This document shows positions 30,560 to 41,972 of a DNA stretch of 64,000 nt, piece by piece. The stretch covers positions 1,373,001 to 1,437,000 of the forward strand of contig JBBELK010000480.1 of assembly GCA_037783545.1 (NCBI GenBank). The letters run 5' to 3'. Made by a program: the position numbers and the translations under genes. How positions within the stretch are numbered: the first letter of the stretch is position 1; every line of letters begins with the position of its first letter. The notes under the pieces were generated by a model. It was not told the DNA's origin, ran no database searches, and worked only from the letters and a program-made list of their open reading frames with translations. The DNA comes from Henricia sp. BOLD:AAB3569 (lineage: Eukaryota > Echinodermata > Asteroidea > Spinulosida > Echinasteridae).

Positions 30560-31852
30560 TTAGTTTTTCTCGGACAATATTCGTTGCTGTGCTGCTTTGC
30601 GCTCCCTCTCCCCAAAATAATTATAGAACGCGACCGTCGGAACCAAAATCAGAATACCCGCAAACCTAAAACCCACCGACAGGTCGAAATTAGGTGCCCA
30701 GTGGAATTTACCATGAGTCTGGGTACCTACCGGACTCACACTAAAGACTGTGTAGAACAGGCTGCCGAGTGGTGTTACTAAGGCTTGGACCAAGACCAGC
30801 CAAATAGCGCCCTCTGCGTACTTGACCAGGAGGAAGATCAAAAGATTGGCACAACAGTATGCTAAGATGAATACGAAGTACGCTGCGACGGCCGTCATGC
30901 ATGTAGAGTCAGCAAAGTAGAAACACTTGAGAGTGTACAGCATGTGCTCGCCGAATTCCTTAAGGTTAGATGACTGTGGGCGAAGACAACAAAAACATGT
31001 ACATGGGGAATCTGGTTGGCTTAGTGGTACTTCCCTCGCCTTTCACCCATGTGGCCCTGGTTCGAATCCTGTGCGGGTCAATATGTGGATTGGGTTCTCA
31101 GTCCCTGCTTGATTCCATTGGTTCCCCAATACAGAATTGTGCAGGTGTTTTCCTCCCACCTCTAAAACTGAGCATTTCTTTATCGTCTTCTCTTAGTTCA
31201 TTAGGTTATGAGCTACAGTGCCTCGGGCACTTTTGAGGAATCTTTTAAGCTCATGTTTAAATTGTATTTTATTTTAGTTTTTAGTTTTGATAATTAATGT
31301 TCTTTTTTTTATAGTTGAAAAATGCCACTTTTTATTCATGGGGCATCAAAATTAACAGTAGTATCGTCTTTCTACACAAGTAATCCTTCATATGCAGCAA
31401 AAACTGTGCATAAAGTTACTGAGCATTTCAGGGGCCCTTTAAGATAGTGACGCAGCAATGGTGGTTTCCAAGCGTGCGCATGCTACCATAACCATGAAAT
31501 AGCGCTTAACTCGTCTGCTACAGTAATCACACCTTTTCCTACTAATGCTTAAGGAGCTATATATGAAATTGGGCCCAGGAGTGAAAACAAAGAACAAGGT
31601 ACTTACTGCTCCAAACTCTGGTATGAAGTCTGTCCAGAATAACAGCGCTATGAATAGGAAATTGTACAACTGCACCCAGGCCAGAAACACCAAGGATTCG
31701 GTCTATTTCGGAATAAAGACCATTATTAAAATTGCAACCCTTGATTATTGGTGGCTTAATATCAACCTACTTCCCAATCAGTGTATGGGGGGCATCCATA
31801 AAGTACGTACGCACGACTTTTTAGACCTTCTCCCCCCACCCCTCCCCCACCG

Positions 31853-31883
<31 letters not shown>

Positions 31884-34800
31884 CCCCCCTCACGCAGAAT
31901 TTGTGATGTCACCCATATACTGTAACGTTGGGTGTACACATTGGCTCCAACCCTATGCAAGCTACTGACTGATAAAATGTTACATCTCTTAGCTGCCTCG
32001 ATCTTTCAGTCAGAGTATAATTGTTTTTGTTTTAATAAATTGTATATACCCTTTGCACCGGCAGCCATGACAGGGGGCAGTCGCCATGCACAAGTAGGCA
32101 CTTTGGGGACCTATTGCCACATCATTTCAATATGAAAACCTGCCCCCTGTCATGGCCGCCGGTGCTAAGAGTCTATACAGTTCTGGTTTTTTTTTTAACA
32201 TAGCCCAATTGTGTCAACCAAGAGGGCAAAAAATGAAAACGAGTCAACACACTTTAAACTAGTAGTTTTGCCATGAAGAATATTTGAATTTATGAGAAAT
32301 GTAAAGGTCTGAGCTTAACGGCACAGGCTCGTCAGCAATGCGCGCGCGCCCCAAATTTGTGCCACGAAATACGCAGCTCCACAGCAAAAGCAAGTTTTAA
32401 ACAACGTCACTACAATAACCTAATGTTACTATATTTTTAGGCATTGAAATGGAGCAACCAATAATTGTATTTTGACACTGATATTACATAATTAAATTGT
32501 AGTCCCATTGAGTCAAATGGAGGGTATGACTGTTAACGGAAAATGTAACGTCCGAAACACCATTCTCAATTTAACCGTTCCATCATAATAGTCCAGATAA
32601 TTCAGATTATTGTGCACTTTCTTGAAGTATGACTCATAGCCATTCATTATCAATTGGAAAGAAAAATATTGTTTCCCCCTTTTTCTATTTTTCAACCATA
32701 ACAAAATTATCACGTTTGGGTGTTCAGCGTTACCTCACACACATAAACCAAAGTTGGGCAATTCTCGTTCTAGGTCCATGCTCCAAATAAATATGAAAAT
32801 AGATTTCCAGTTTTGTACCTGCACAAAACTGCAACCTCTCAAAGTGCCATTAAAGGGCCCCTTATTTAGGATTTTTATCAATTAAATATATGCTTTAAAA
32901 CCACTCTTCTCAGTTAAAGTCATAAAAATCATATTTGGAGCTTGCTTTGGGGTTTAAAACAAAGGTTTTTACTTGTTATGCTAATGAAAATATGCATATT
33001 CGTGTCCAAGGTCACGATGTCACAAGCGGCAAACACAGGAAAATCACAGTCAACTGTGCACAAAAGATTCCACTTTTTTCTCAATTTTCCTGAAACTGTT
33101 GTAATCCATGGCTGTTTGAGTTTGTTTTACATGTTGCCTGCTGTAAGCCATGACAAAACTGGGGGTAGAAACTGCAGCAATTTGCCACAAGTCCAACTTG
33201 AAGTCTTATGTTTTTTCTTAACTTTTCCCTTCTGTCTTCCTTATGTGATGCACTCAAAACAGCGCCCTCTGTCTGTGATTTATTGCAATGAAATCTTCAA
33301 AGTTGAAAATTAAAGGCCATCTTTTATTGATTTTACATCCAAACGAACAATAGTATGTCTTGCTGAACAAGTAATCCATCATTATGAAGCAAAGCTTAGG
33401 CACAAAGCTGTTTAGCATGTCACAGGCCCTTTAAGCTATTTGGGCTGTGTGAAAAACAACCAGAGCCATACTAAAACGTACCTGGTCCTTCTTGAGTTCT
33501 CGTTCAATGAGCACATTAAGAATACCAAGCGGCAGGAAACCGAGAAGGAATATGATTGGCCAAACGACTTTCATAACTCCTTTCACTGCATCAGCTGCTC
33601 GGGTTTCTCCTTCGAGGTTAAAGATCTCGGGTTCAAGCGATATGAAGAGGCCGACGAGAACAATACCCGTGCATATCAGACGCCCTCGACCAACGCCTGT
33701 CAGTCAAAATCAGAGTCAGTAGGATTAAGGCCCAGTTACATTACAGCAGTGTTGTCGGACTCAAGTCCAGGACTCGGACTCGAGTCCGACTCGAGTCACA
33801 ATTTTTGTAACTCGGACTCGACTCGAGTCACATTGGAAAATGACTCGGACTCGGACTCGACCATGATGACTCGGACTCGAACATGGTGACTCGTGACTCA
33901 CGAGTCACATATTTCAAAAAATTAATGGATTCTTGGGAAAAACGATCCGATGCGTGAATATGTACACTGCTCCACCAGGCCGGCAAGGAGCGCATGAGTA
34001 CGTCATCATTTCACATATTGTGTGAACGAAATATAACAGATTCAGTTTCATTAATTTGGCAAACAAGTGACTCGTGACTCGGACTCGGACTCGAGGAAAG
34101 TGATTAGTGACTTGGACTCGGACTCGAGGCTAGTGACTCGAGACTCGGACTCGGACTCGATATTGGTGACTTGACTACAACACTGTATTACAGGTAGTGC
34201 AGCTTAAAGATATAGTACAATTTACAATGCGTGGAAAGCCATGGCACCAAATTTCCAGTGGGTGCGGGGAGGGCCAGGGGGGAGGGCTCGTATTATCGGG
34301 GTCCCACTGTAATCTGAAAAGTCTAAAGTTCTTGTGATTAAGGTTCACCTCCATAGAACAACATTTACCTTTCCTTAAAAGCAGATACCGGAATATCACC
34401 GTGAATGGGATACTTGAAGTGGCCAGCAAGGCCTGAAGACTCCCAGATGTCCGCCTAACGTCCGCCGCATACACCACAAAGATCCCATTCAGTGCGTTGA
34501 GAAGGCCCAACAACGCCATGAGCTTGTGAGACACAGATGATCTGATTTCGGCCAGCGGGTTGATGTACTTGTTGAGAAACACCAAACCGAAGAAGAATGG
34601 TTGGAACCATATGGCCGTCAGTAGAATGACGGGGTAGTAGTCGGCGTATTTGCCCACGGTGTTGTTGAGTAAGGGGAGTGTTACCAGCATAATTAGGTTA
34701 GTTATGACGGTCAGCACTGTCAGGATGATGTTCAACTTCTGTGACTTGATCTGAAATGAAAATAAAAACAGAATGTCGCAGGTGCGAATCCCACCCGTTT

Positions 34801-36372
34801 ATTATCACATTTGAAGATGTGGAATATCTTTTCAGATGATATTCCCTCTTTTTTTTGCTTTTTCTCTTTTTTTCCAGGCTGTTTTGAGGAAAAATAGGTG
34901 GTTTCCTCTCTACTCTTTTTTCTGTACATGTAGCTGGATTCCGATTTGTCTATTTTCATTGTTAATGCATGCTTACATTACATCTCCAATTTGGTGCTCG
35001 ATATGTGACAGGGTGTAAACCCCTCCCCCCTCCATTGTTCTCATACTGTGTCTCAAACATCCAGGGATGGATTTTCTGGGGTGTTGGTGTGTTAACAAAA
35101 GATAATTGTGTGTTTAGGTATCTAGGTCCTTATTCACTTCCCCGAGGCCAGTGGTCACTCCTCAACCGCCATCGAGGGAACGCTGGACCCTGTCGTGCCA
35201 GTCTGTTCCAGTGGGGATACACCGCCTCTCCAAGCTGTGATTGTGGAGAGTTTCAAACAATGAATCACATAGTGAATGACTGTCCCATTACCAGACTAGA
35301 CGGAGGAATCAAAGCCCTACACAACTGCGAGGAAGCTGCCCTGGAGTGGCTGGCGGAGAGAGCGTGCTGAACGCATACGACAACAACAACAACAACATCA
35401 ACATTCACAAAGCACCCGCAAATACCCTGTAACCCTCGTGGGGCTATTCACAAAATGACGGTTACGGGGTAGTTGCGAGCCCGCAATCGTTACGGGTGCT
35501 TTGTGAATAAAGACCCTGGTTCGTAAGTACAATGTATAAATAATTGCTTGGTACCCTGCATGCAATGTTTTGACAATAAGAAATGGGCTATTGGTAACCA
35601 GTTATAAATAATTGCTTGGTACCCTGCATGCAATGGTTTGACAATGATAAATGGGCTATTGGTAACCAGTTATAAATAATTGCTTGGTACCCTGCATGCA
35701 ATGGTTTGACAATGAGAAATTGGCTATTGGTAACCAGTGCAACCTCGATCTGCGAAATGAATGGGTCACAAAAGGACTACTGAGGTTTGACGTCAGTTGC
35801 CAGTGTAATTGGCTCTAAACATTCTCTGGTAATCAGAAACTACCCTTGCTAAAGCGCAGTTTACTGGTTTTATAGACCCAGTTACCTTGGTAACACACAA
35901 AGGGTTTTCACTCTAAGGGCCGTCCAAAGTTGTCAATATTTTCACGGTTCTATGATCTACAAAGCGTAGGGAGGGGGTCGAGGGCCGCGTAGGACCTACA
36001 TGCACTGTAAAATGTTGACATATCATGAAAAATACTATCTCTGTAGAACTGTGAAAATGTTGACGACTTTGGACGACCCCCGAGTGCTCTGTTGCCGAAT
36101 CTTCACCAACTCGTCATGCATGGCAAAAGTGTGTTGCTTGCATTTTTTGCTTTACTCACCGTGAACGTGCGCCCTCCGCGAATGTGGAACGTGTAAAACT
36201 CCTTGACGTCTACCGACTGAGTGGCAACCGATTCGATCGGCCGAAGGTACCTGTTAGAATCACAATCTATGCCTTTCCCCCCTTCGTTGGTGTCACATGG
36301 TGGATCAACGTTAATTGGAGGAGCATAAAGGGGCGCTGGGTGCAAGGGCGTTTTCTCCGTGTCGCTATCCAT
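30560..36372 (-). CDS. CRT-like (chloroquine resistance transporter-like) membrane protein
   Basis: Member of the CRT-like family of the drug/metabolite transporter superfamily. Relatives act in lysosome-like or digestive-vacuole membranes and move small cationic solutes, amino acids or peptides; the substrate in animals is not known to me. Exons, in reading order: 36372-36160, 34750-34369, 33696-33482, 31702-31607, 30958-30560 (stop TAA). Phases agree; 434 codons, close to the family norm of about 420-430. The cytosolic N-terminus of about 75 residues has no signal peptide. About ten hydrophobic spans follow, including LNIILTVLTVITNLIMLV, FFFGLVFLNKYINP, VVWPIIFLLGFLPLGILNVL, LAWVQLYNFLFIALLFWTDF and FVFILAYCCANLLIFLLV, with a basic C-terminus. 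The LGFLPLGILNVLIER block after span 5 is typical of CRT proteins. The exon 4 acceptor (AAATAG) is weak but keeps frame. Family assignment rests on pattern recognition. Confidence 0.85.
31000..31250 (+). mobile_element. tRNA-derived SINE
   Basis: A-box-like GGTTGGCTTAGTGGTAC, B box CTGGTTCGAATCC, then ATGTGGATTGGGTTCTCAGTC and TTCCTCCCACCTCTAAAACT. It lies in the intron between CRT-like exons 4 and 5, antisense to the gene. Confidence 0.7.
31318..31443. repeat. repeat S fragment
   Basis: Ends in TTCAGGGGCCCTTTAAG and matches, with divergence, 33312-33435 (CAAGTAATCC, GCAAAA/GCAAAG and ACAGGCCCTTTAAG). This is one arm of the family S element at 32849-33435. Confidence 0.55.
31787..31895. repeat. 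poly-C low-complexity tract
   Basis: Run of C with rare interruptions (about 31840-31890). The proline-rich and glycine-rich frames on the two strands are artefacts. Confidence 0.85.
32045..32172. mobile_element. MITE family J
   Basis: TGCACCGGCAGCCATGACAG mirrors CTGTCATGGCCGCCGGTGC. Same family as 30110-30265. Located between CRT-like exons 3 and 4. Confidence 0.8.
32173..32848. other. CRT-like intron sequence; nothing recognised
   Basis: No exon or clear repeat seen; the frames here have no family similarity. Confidence 0.4.
32849..33435. mobile_element. family S element (AAAGGGCC termini)
   Basis: CATTAAAGGGCCCCTTATTT at the left and ACAGGCCCTTTAAGC at the right are inverted. The right part matches 31318-31443. 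The 123-codon frame at 32942-33313 lies inside and shows no recognisable domain. Confidence 0.5.
33740..34195. repeat. TCGAGTCCGAG repeat block (inverted relative to 9370-9870)
   Basis: GACTCGGACTCGAGTC iterations at 33750-33905 and 34065-34190 surround a unique centre that includes ATGTACACTGCTCCACCAGG. The CRT-like intron here starts and ends outside it. Frames over it are artefacts, including the end of the one at 33440-33889. Confidence 0.8.
35105..35395 (+). mobile_element. LINE 3' end fragment with (CAA)n tail
   Basis: The frame before the TGA near 35370 contains QWGYTASPSCDCGEFQT and MNHIVNDCPITR, the C-terminal zinc-knuckle-like region found at the end of jockey/CR1-type reverse-transcriptase ORFs. 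It is followed within about 15 bp by ACAACAACAACAACAACA. 5'-truncated and inactive. Lies in intron 1 of the CRT-like gene on the opposite strand. Confidence 0.8.
35536..35740. repeat. 67-bp tandem repeat, three copies
   Basis: Unit TATAAATAATTGCTTGGTAC ... CAATGAGAAATGGGCTATTG, starting at about 35536, 35603 and 35670, with only a few differences between copies. Confidence 0.85.
35774..35912. mobile_element. MITE family E (diverged)
   Basis: GACTACTGAGGTTTGACGTC, AACATTCTCTGGTAATC, TAGACCCAGTTACCTTGG and AAAGGGTTTTCACTCT match the reverse complement of 863-1032. Directly abuts a family B element. Confidence 0.65.
35916..36082. mobile_element. MITE family B (short copy)
   Basis: AAGGGCCGTCCAAAGTTGTC mirrors GTTGACGACTTTGGACGACC. 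It lies 80 bp downstream of the CRT-like exon 1 donor. Confidence 0.8.
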
Positions 36373-36959
36373 TATGGAATCTAAAGATGAGATAAAGGAA
36401 TTTCAAAATATCATCGAGAACGAGAGTCTGGGTGCTTTCTTTTGTAATAAAATTTAAAATGAAATTTAAAAACGCGTGAAGTAACACAATGGCTCTCGGC
36501 ATCTGAAATGAGCTAGGCTGCCAGTGTTAATTTCAAATGTTTCACTACGAAACAAATTTACATCGTTGTATACAACCTAATAGTAGGTCTATTTAGGAAA
36601 CGATATACATGTACAATGTACTTCCAAACGTTTCCGTCAAGTGTATGATGACCACGTTTTAGCGGAAATGATGAAGTCTGCTGTAATTTTGAAGATCACA
36701 CTGTAAAATAAGTGGCCTCACGTTCCGATCCTAGCAGGATGTTCTTATGTTTGCAACAAACTGGCTGTATGTGCATTAGGTTTTCTCTATATTGCGCAAT
36801 GCACCTGCAGTCGTCAATGCTCAAGACTAATTGTGTAATGCAAACAGTACACATATTTTTTATTCATCACATCCAACAGCGGAAGGACCACTAATTACAG
36901 GAATGGGATCAATTAACATAGATATTCGAATAACTATCAACTTCTAAGTTGAATTACAA
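36373..36959. other. upstream region of the CRT-like gene
   Basis: Region 5' of the minus-strand ATG at 36372; it should hold the promoter and 5' UTR. I cannot identify a TATA box or initiator with confidence. AT-rich, no repeat recognised. Confidence 0.35.
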
Positions 36960-37165
36960 ACGGCCAGAGACACCGGGGAATCCCTTCTCTTGCTCAGTTT
37001 ACGAAAGAATGCTGTGGGATCTTTAAAGTGCAATACCGAAACCTAACACACTGGACCAACGGCTTTACATCCCTTCCGAAGGACGGAGCAAGTGTGCCTT
37101 GCTCAAGAGCACAAGTGCCACAACCCGGCCTGGAATCGAACCCACATTTTAGTACGTGCTTAAGC
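36960..37165 (-). mobile_element. tRNA-derived SINE (minus strand)
   Basis: The reverse complement carries a B-box-like GGGTTCGATTCCAGGCCGGG, then TTGTGGCACTTGTGCTCTTG, GTAAAGCCGTTGGTCC, AAAGATCCCACAG and GGGATTCCCCGGTGTCTCTG, the same order as in the SINE at 8960-9225. Confidence 0.75.
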
Positions 37166-38144
37166 ATGCGCGTGCTTCGAAACGGGCATTGTTGCGTCAC
37201 TAGTGTTTAGCAAATTTGCCTCTGAAGCTAGCAATGCTTAAAGGTACGGTCTCCATGAAATAGCCGGAGCCTCCGTTAGCATAAAATCGGCTGCTAAACA
37301 GCTCCATGAAATTGGCCCCGGGTGGCTGGATGGTGCGGAGTCGTTAAATCCAACGTTTTTCTCTGCTGAGGCGAACCATGGAGGAAGAAACCTTCCTCCA
37401 TGGGCGAACAGAGTCTGGATGGTGGCCAAGGGCCTCAAGACCTTTATCACGCGTGGTGCGTCCATCTTTGTCTTGTTCCCCATAGTACGTGTTTGCAACA
37501 GTTGTGTGTATTAAGTAATTTTGAAGAGAATAATTTAATTGATTTAAAGGTGGTATAGGCCTCTACACGATTTGCAAATACTGAAAACAGAAAGATCAAA
37601 ATAATCAACCTGGAAATTTCTTCGATAGGCCTATACGCCTAAGAACATACTTTTTGCAGTAGTTTTTGAAAAGGTGCGATTTCGTTACAGTTTTTCTAAG
37701 TTAGCTTATGAACACCGACCGTCAGTTTTGGGATAATTTGGGCAAGGTGCAATATATTCGTTTTGATTTATATGCTCTTTAGAAACCAAAACAGCCACTG
37801 CCTGTTTGATAGTGCAGTTTCCATCGCTAGTTTTGTATATTGCAAAACATGTACCGTTAGTTGAAATAGATATAGGGCAATCCGAAAGAGATAAGGTAGC
37901 CTATCATCACCTTGGCGGATCACCGTTTGGTATCGGGCATAGAACTGGAAATGGCGTTACCAATACATCATTCATGCAAACCGCATAAGCCAAAGGTTGT
38001 TATTGAGGTCAAGCGATCTCGATCAAACGATTTTGAGCAAAGGAATATTACGTTACTTGCATAAACTGTTCACGCTTAGGCTATATATCCAGCATATTAT
38101 TGGGATCAGTTTGGGCAAGAGGAAAGCTTATGAACTCAGAACAA

Positions 38145-38205
38145 CCTTTGGCACACGACTTTGAGGGTAGGTCGTTAACCTACCCTCAATGCCGTGATGC
38201 CAAAG
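38145..38205. repeat. hairpin of 18-bp arms
   Basis: TGAGGGTAGGT with CGTTA at the centre mirrors ACCTACCCTCA, and the flanking TTTGGCA and TGCCAAA are also inverted. A small isolated palindrome. Confidence 0.6.
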
Positions 38206-38454
38206 GTTATGAACTTCCAAACTTATGGGTCCAAAATATGATAGTACGTGGAACATACTATTCAGAACGCTTTGCATGTATGAGATTCTGGCCTACAATA
38301 ATGGTCCTGGAATATTATTCGTTGTTATTACAGACCATATGAGAACGTCTTGAGAAGAGACTAGGGCCGGTAGGGGTAAAGGGTTAGGTATCAGGGGTTC
38401 GGTCTAGAGTTAGGGTTGAATTCATTAAAAAGTGATGAGCTTGCAGCAAGTTCG

Positions 38455-38528
38455 AACGTTTGGTGTAGTGGTTAGAGTGATAGACTTCTGTTATGAATGT
38501 CCATGGTTCGATTCCCATTTGTGACAAA
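38455..38528 (+). repeat. tRNA-like sequence
   Basis: TTTGGTGTAGTGGTTAGAGTG (A box) and CATGGTTCGATTCCCAT (B box with a paired T arm) are spaced about as in a tRNA. The acceptor ends do not pair well and there is no clear anticodon stem, so I treat it as a SINE head or pseudo-tRNA. Confidence 0.5.
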
Positions 38529-38539
38529 TTTTGTGTAAT

Positions 38540-39695
38540 ACTCGTTACTTTGTTTTAAAAGATAAAGTAGTTAGAAGCTTTGAAGAGCCAGCAAAAAAAT
38601 GGTAGTCTCTGTTCTAAGTCTTAAATGTGTTAAAGAAAAATAAGAAAATTGGGCTTATGGTCCGGGACCAGTATTGCAGGCCAGAATCTCACGCGTACGT
38701 GCGAACGCTTTCATCAGACGTGACTGTTTGACATGTGCATTGAAATTATCGTTTATAAGAATTTTTACAAAGGTAATTTTTGTCGGCGTTAACGAACAAA
38801 CGTTTTTGAAATGCCAGAACCGCCCCAGGTAGAACGTTGACTCGGGAGTCACTTATTTCTAAACTCCCCAAACTCCACATTTTTGTCACTGTGGCCTTAT
38901 ATGCATTATGTTTTCAGTGACTTCCAGACCTTAAATTGTATTATTTTTTTCATCTACATGTGCGGTACGTACGAGGAAGTAAAATAGATATACCACACCA
39001 TTTTACGACAGGAAATGCACGTTTGCATGTTTAATGTGCTATAAACACAAAATAGGTCAAAGCTCATGTCCAATTTCAGGGGAAAAGTTTCAGTATTTTC
39101 AAGCGATACTTCCCCAAACATAAACTGCAGTGGTTTTTCACTCGAATGAGATTTTATGGTTGTCATCGGACAGGTGGATATTTTAGATACGTATATTATA
39201 AGATGCAGAAGCCCGTGGGTAAGTAACATCTTTCCTCTAATCCCTCCGTTTCATTCCAACTACATTTAGGCCTATTTCTCATTTTTGATTTATCCCGTCG
39301 TTCCGAAGGAAATCTCCATGCACCTTGGGACCCGGCGGCTGGGGTAGGAGTGGTGTTGAACCTCCCCGTCCCATCCCCATTGCCTACCAAAATATGAGGT
39401 CGGCTCTGCAGCTCATATGTTGTTTTGGGGTGTACTCATATGACATCAGTTCTTCTCTATGAGACATCTTAGCTTCTTGTCATGGTGTCCTTGGTCACCT
39501 TAAAGAGGACTGTTCCGGCTGAGGCTTTGAAGGAAAAAGAGACACCTCCCTTTGGACAATAAACCCACGGGTCTGCCTTTGCCTAATCGGACATTAGGCC
39601 CTTTCAGCAGATATTACAAAATAGACTGCCGAAGTGAATACGTCATCTTTTGTTAGTAGCCTAGGCAATGGTTCTATACTTAAAAAAAATCACTG
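38540..39695. other. intergenic; no gene seen
   Basis: Between the CRT-like gene and COPG. No exon of a recognised family; the frames at 38954-39229 and 39196-39390 are unsupported. Confidence 0.4.
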
Positions 39696-39699
39696 AACC

Positions 39700-39830
39700 G
39701 GATCCCTGTGCGTGCTTCTATGTATCTCGATGTTTTGGCAGTTTCTAGGTACTTGTAAAGCGCATTGAGAAGTCGACAGACATGGAATGCGCTATATAAG
39801 AACTTGCTATTATTTCTGGAATGGTACTTT
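39700..39830 (+). mobile_element. SINE tail fragment
   Basis: GTAAAGCGCATTGAGAAG followed by ATGGAATGCGCTATATAAG, the 3' tail shared by the other SINEs in the window; no head. Confidence 0.6.
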
Positions 39831-39909
39831 TCCGACGGCCAATAACCATGGCAACACGTCACACTACGGCTGTCTATCACCATGACAAAATCTTTTCCAC
39901 GTCGCTGGA

Positions 39910-40320
39910 TCGATGGCTCAAGTCCGATACGAGTCACGTTTTTGGCGACTCGACTCGAGTTCGTGCGGTTGAATGACTATACTTGACTCGAGTCACTGTA
40001 TATCAATGACTAAACTCGACTCGAGTGTACCTTCAAAATCAAAAAATAGAAAAACTAAAGTCCTCAATCTATGCAAAAATAAAAGTAGTAACGTCAACGT
40101 AACGCACTTCGGGGTCTTACTGTGTTCAACTAATAACATTAACAGTAGGCCTCATCACAAAGCTGCCACATCGTCTTCGCGAAAAGACTCGGTGAAAATT
40201 AAAAAGAATTGGAATCGACGCATCTCAACTTTCTTTATCCAATAGCTTGACTCGAGTCACTAATCGAAAATGACTCGACTCGCATCGGGTTACTTCTCCT
40301 AAGTAGGCCTACTCGACTAA
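39910..40320. repeat. CTCGAGTC repeat block
   Basis: Scattered GACTCGACTCGAGT, TTGACTCGAGTCAC and GACTCGACTCG at both ends, around a centre of about 200 bp. Related to the blocks at 9370 and 33740 but sparser. Confidence 0.6.
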
Positions 40321-40479
40321 ACCCAAAATAGGAAAAGAATCAATGGCTTACAAGAGTTTTCGAAAGAAACTAAAAGCGGTCTGAATGCATGCGCAATGAA
40401 AATAGGGGGATGGGGTTTTAATCAAGCATGTATCTAGCGTTTAAAATTGAGTCTACGTCGTGTTTAGGCAACTTAAAGA

Positions 40480-40860
40480 CAGCACATGATTGGTAAACTG
40501 TTAAAAATAGTGTTATCCCCTGTGTGATTGAAGAAATGCATGATTAAAACCAACATGAGCAAAAACCAGCTCCGTACTTCGTCTAACTTTTGAGATAACA
40601 GTCAAAAAGGGATTTGCAGTAATTTCGCCCCAAAACCACTTTGCCCTGAACTACGGCCTGTGCACGAAGTGGGGCGAAGTATATCATTTGGGAGATGTAG
40701 TGTTTGGACGAAGTGATTTGGGGCGAAATGGCACTCGGGCGAAATGGTTTGGGGGCATAATGGCACTTGGGCGAAATGGTTTTGGGGCGAATTGAATTTT
40801 TGTCTCATGTGAACATTTTTGGTTTTCGAGATACCAATCATGTATACTGCCTTTAACTTT
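40480..40860 (-). mobile_element. family I element, inverted
   Basis: Reverse complement of the right part of 28840-29310: CACACAGGGG, GCATGATTAAAACCAAC, CTCCGTACTTCGTC, GGGCGAAATGG units and AGTATACATGATTGG. Confidence 0.75.
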
Positions 40861-40864
40861 CTTT

Positions 40865-41970
40865 TGAATCATATTCACCTTTAAAGCTACTTCCAGACAA
40901 AAGGCTGAAAATACAAATACGTAAAACACCGTCCTTACCTTTAACTTGCTGCAGTATAGTGGGTTTTTTTATTCCCGGGCCGGTTTGAGGTTTCGACCAA
41001 GTTCCTTGTATGTGTTTTCGTCAGCAGGGAACTCAAAACGAACATGTGACTCGAGTTTCGATCCCGTGATATGATGGCGGATACGCCCACAATGAATTTG
41101 CAAAATAAATAATAGTTAAATTCAAAGTTTAATTGAACGGTAAACTGAATCAAGTTCAGAGGTCGCTATAGTGATTGCGTGCATGCACACAGATACGGCG
41201 CTTTGTGTAAAATGATCAGTGCACTCGCTTTTGGGCAAAGATTTCATCATTGTATTTTGTTTATTCTGTCGGTTGCACCTGGTTGCACATCCTGGCAGTT
41301 TTGTGACCCAATGTCATACATGCTTTTGTATGCCATCCTGAGATCTCAAGAATTTCCACGGTATATACGCGCGATCGGAGCTAGAGTGCGTTAAAGGGGC
41401 ACTGTTTTATGAGAATGTTGTATGCGAGTGAAAACAAATTTTATTATTACCAATCTGACGTTTCGCGCTTTCAATCCGCATATTTCCAAGGATATTTTGA
41501 TATTTTGTAAACCAAAGTATATCTGGTTCCACAAAGCAGTGCAATGATTACACCAACCCTTTTGCTTCCACATCCAAATTTCCTGTTTTCTTCCCATGGA
41601 TAATATTTTGGGGAGGTATTTTATACGATTGTTAGATTGAAATGAATCTGAAACGCTCCTTTAAAGGCTGCATAGGAAATTTTACATGTGACCCCTGGCA
41701 TGGGGAAATTCCCGACAATTCCCAGTGATGAAATAATCACATGATACAAATTAAACTACATGTAATTCCATCCTAAGTTCTGCACAGAATTCTGTCGGTC
41801 GGTTCACGTCACTTCCGGTAGAGCTAAAGTGAAAACAACGGTATGCCCATGGTGACCAGCGAAGGAACAAAGCCGTTGTCTACGCAACACGTAGGACCTA
41901 CATGTATATAAGCATAACAAAAGGGAAATGATGTGGTATCAAAATGTAAACATCCATGGGGAAAATTGGC
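40865..41970. other. intergenic; possible decayed MITE at 41390-41665
   Basis: GTTAAAGGGGCACTG at the left and ACGCTCCTTTAAAGG at the right suggest a decayed element related in its ends to family C. No gene is supported here. Confidence 0.35.
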
Positions 41971-41972
41971 CA

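Noticed and set aside
32942..33889. Two open frames of 123 and 149 codons on the + strand
   Set aside because: The first lies in repeat family S. The second overlaps, antisense, exon 3 of the CRT-like gene and then the TCGAGTC repeat; neither has splice or family support.
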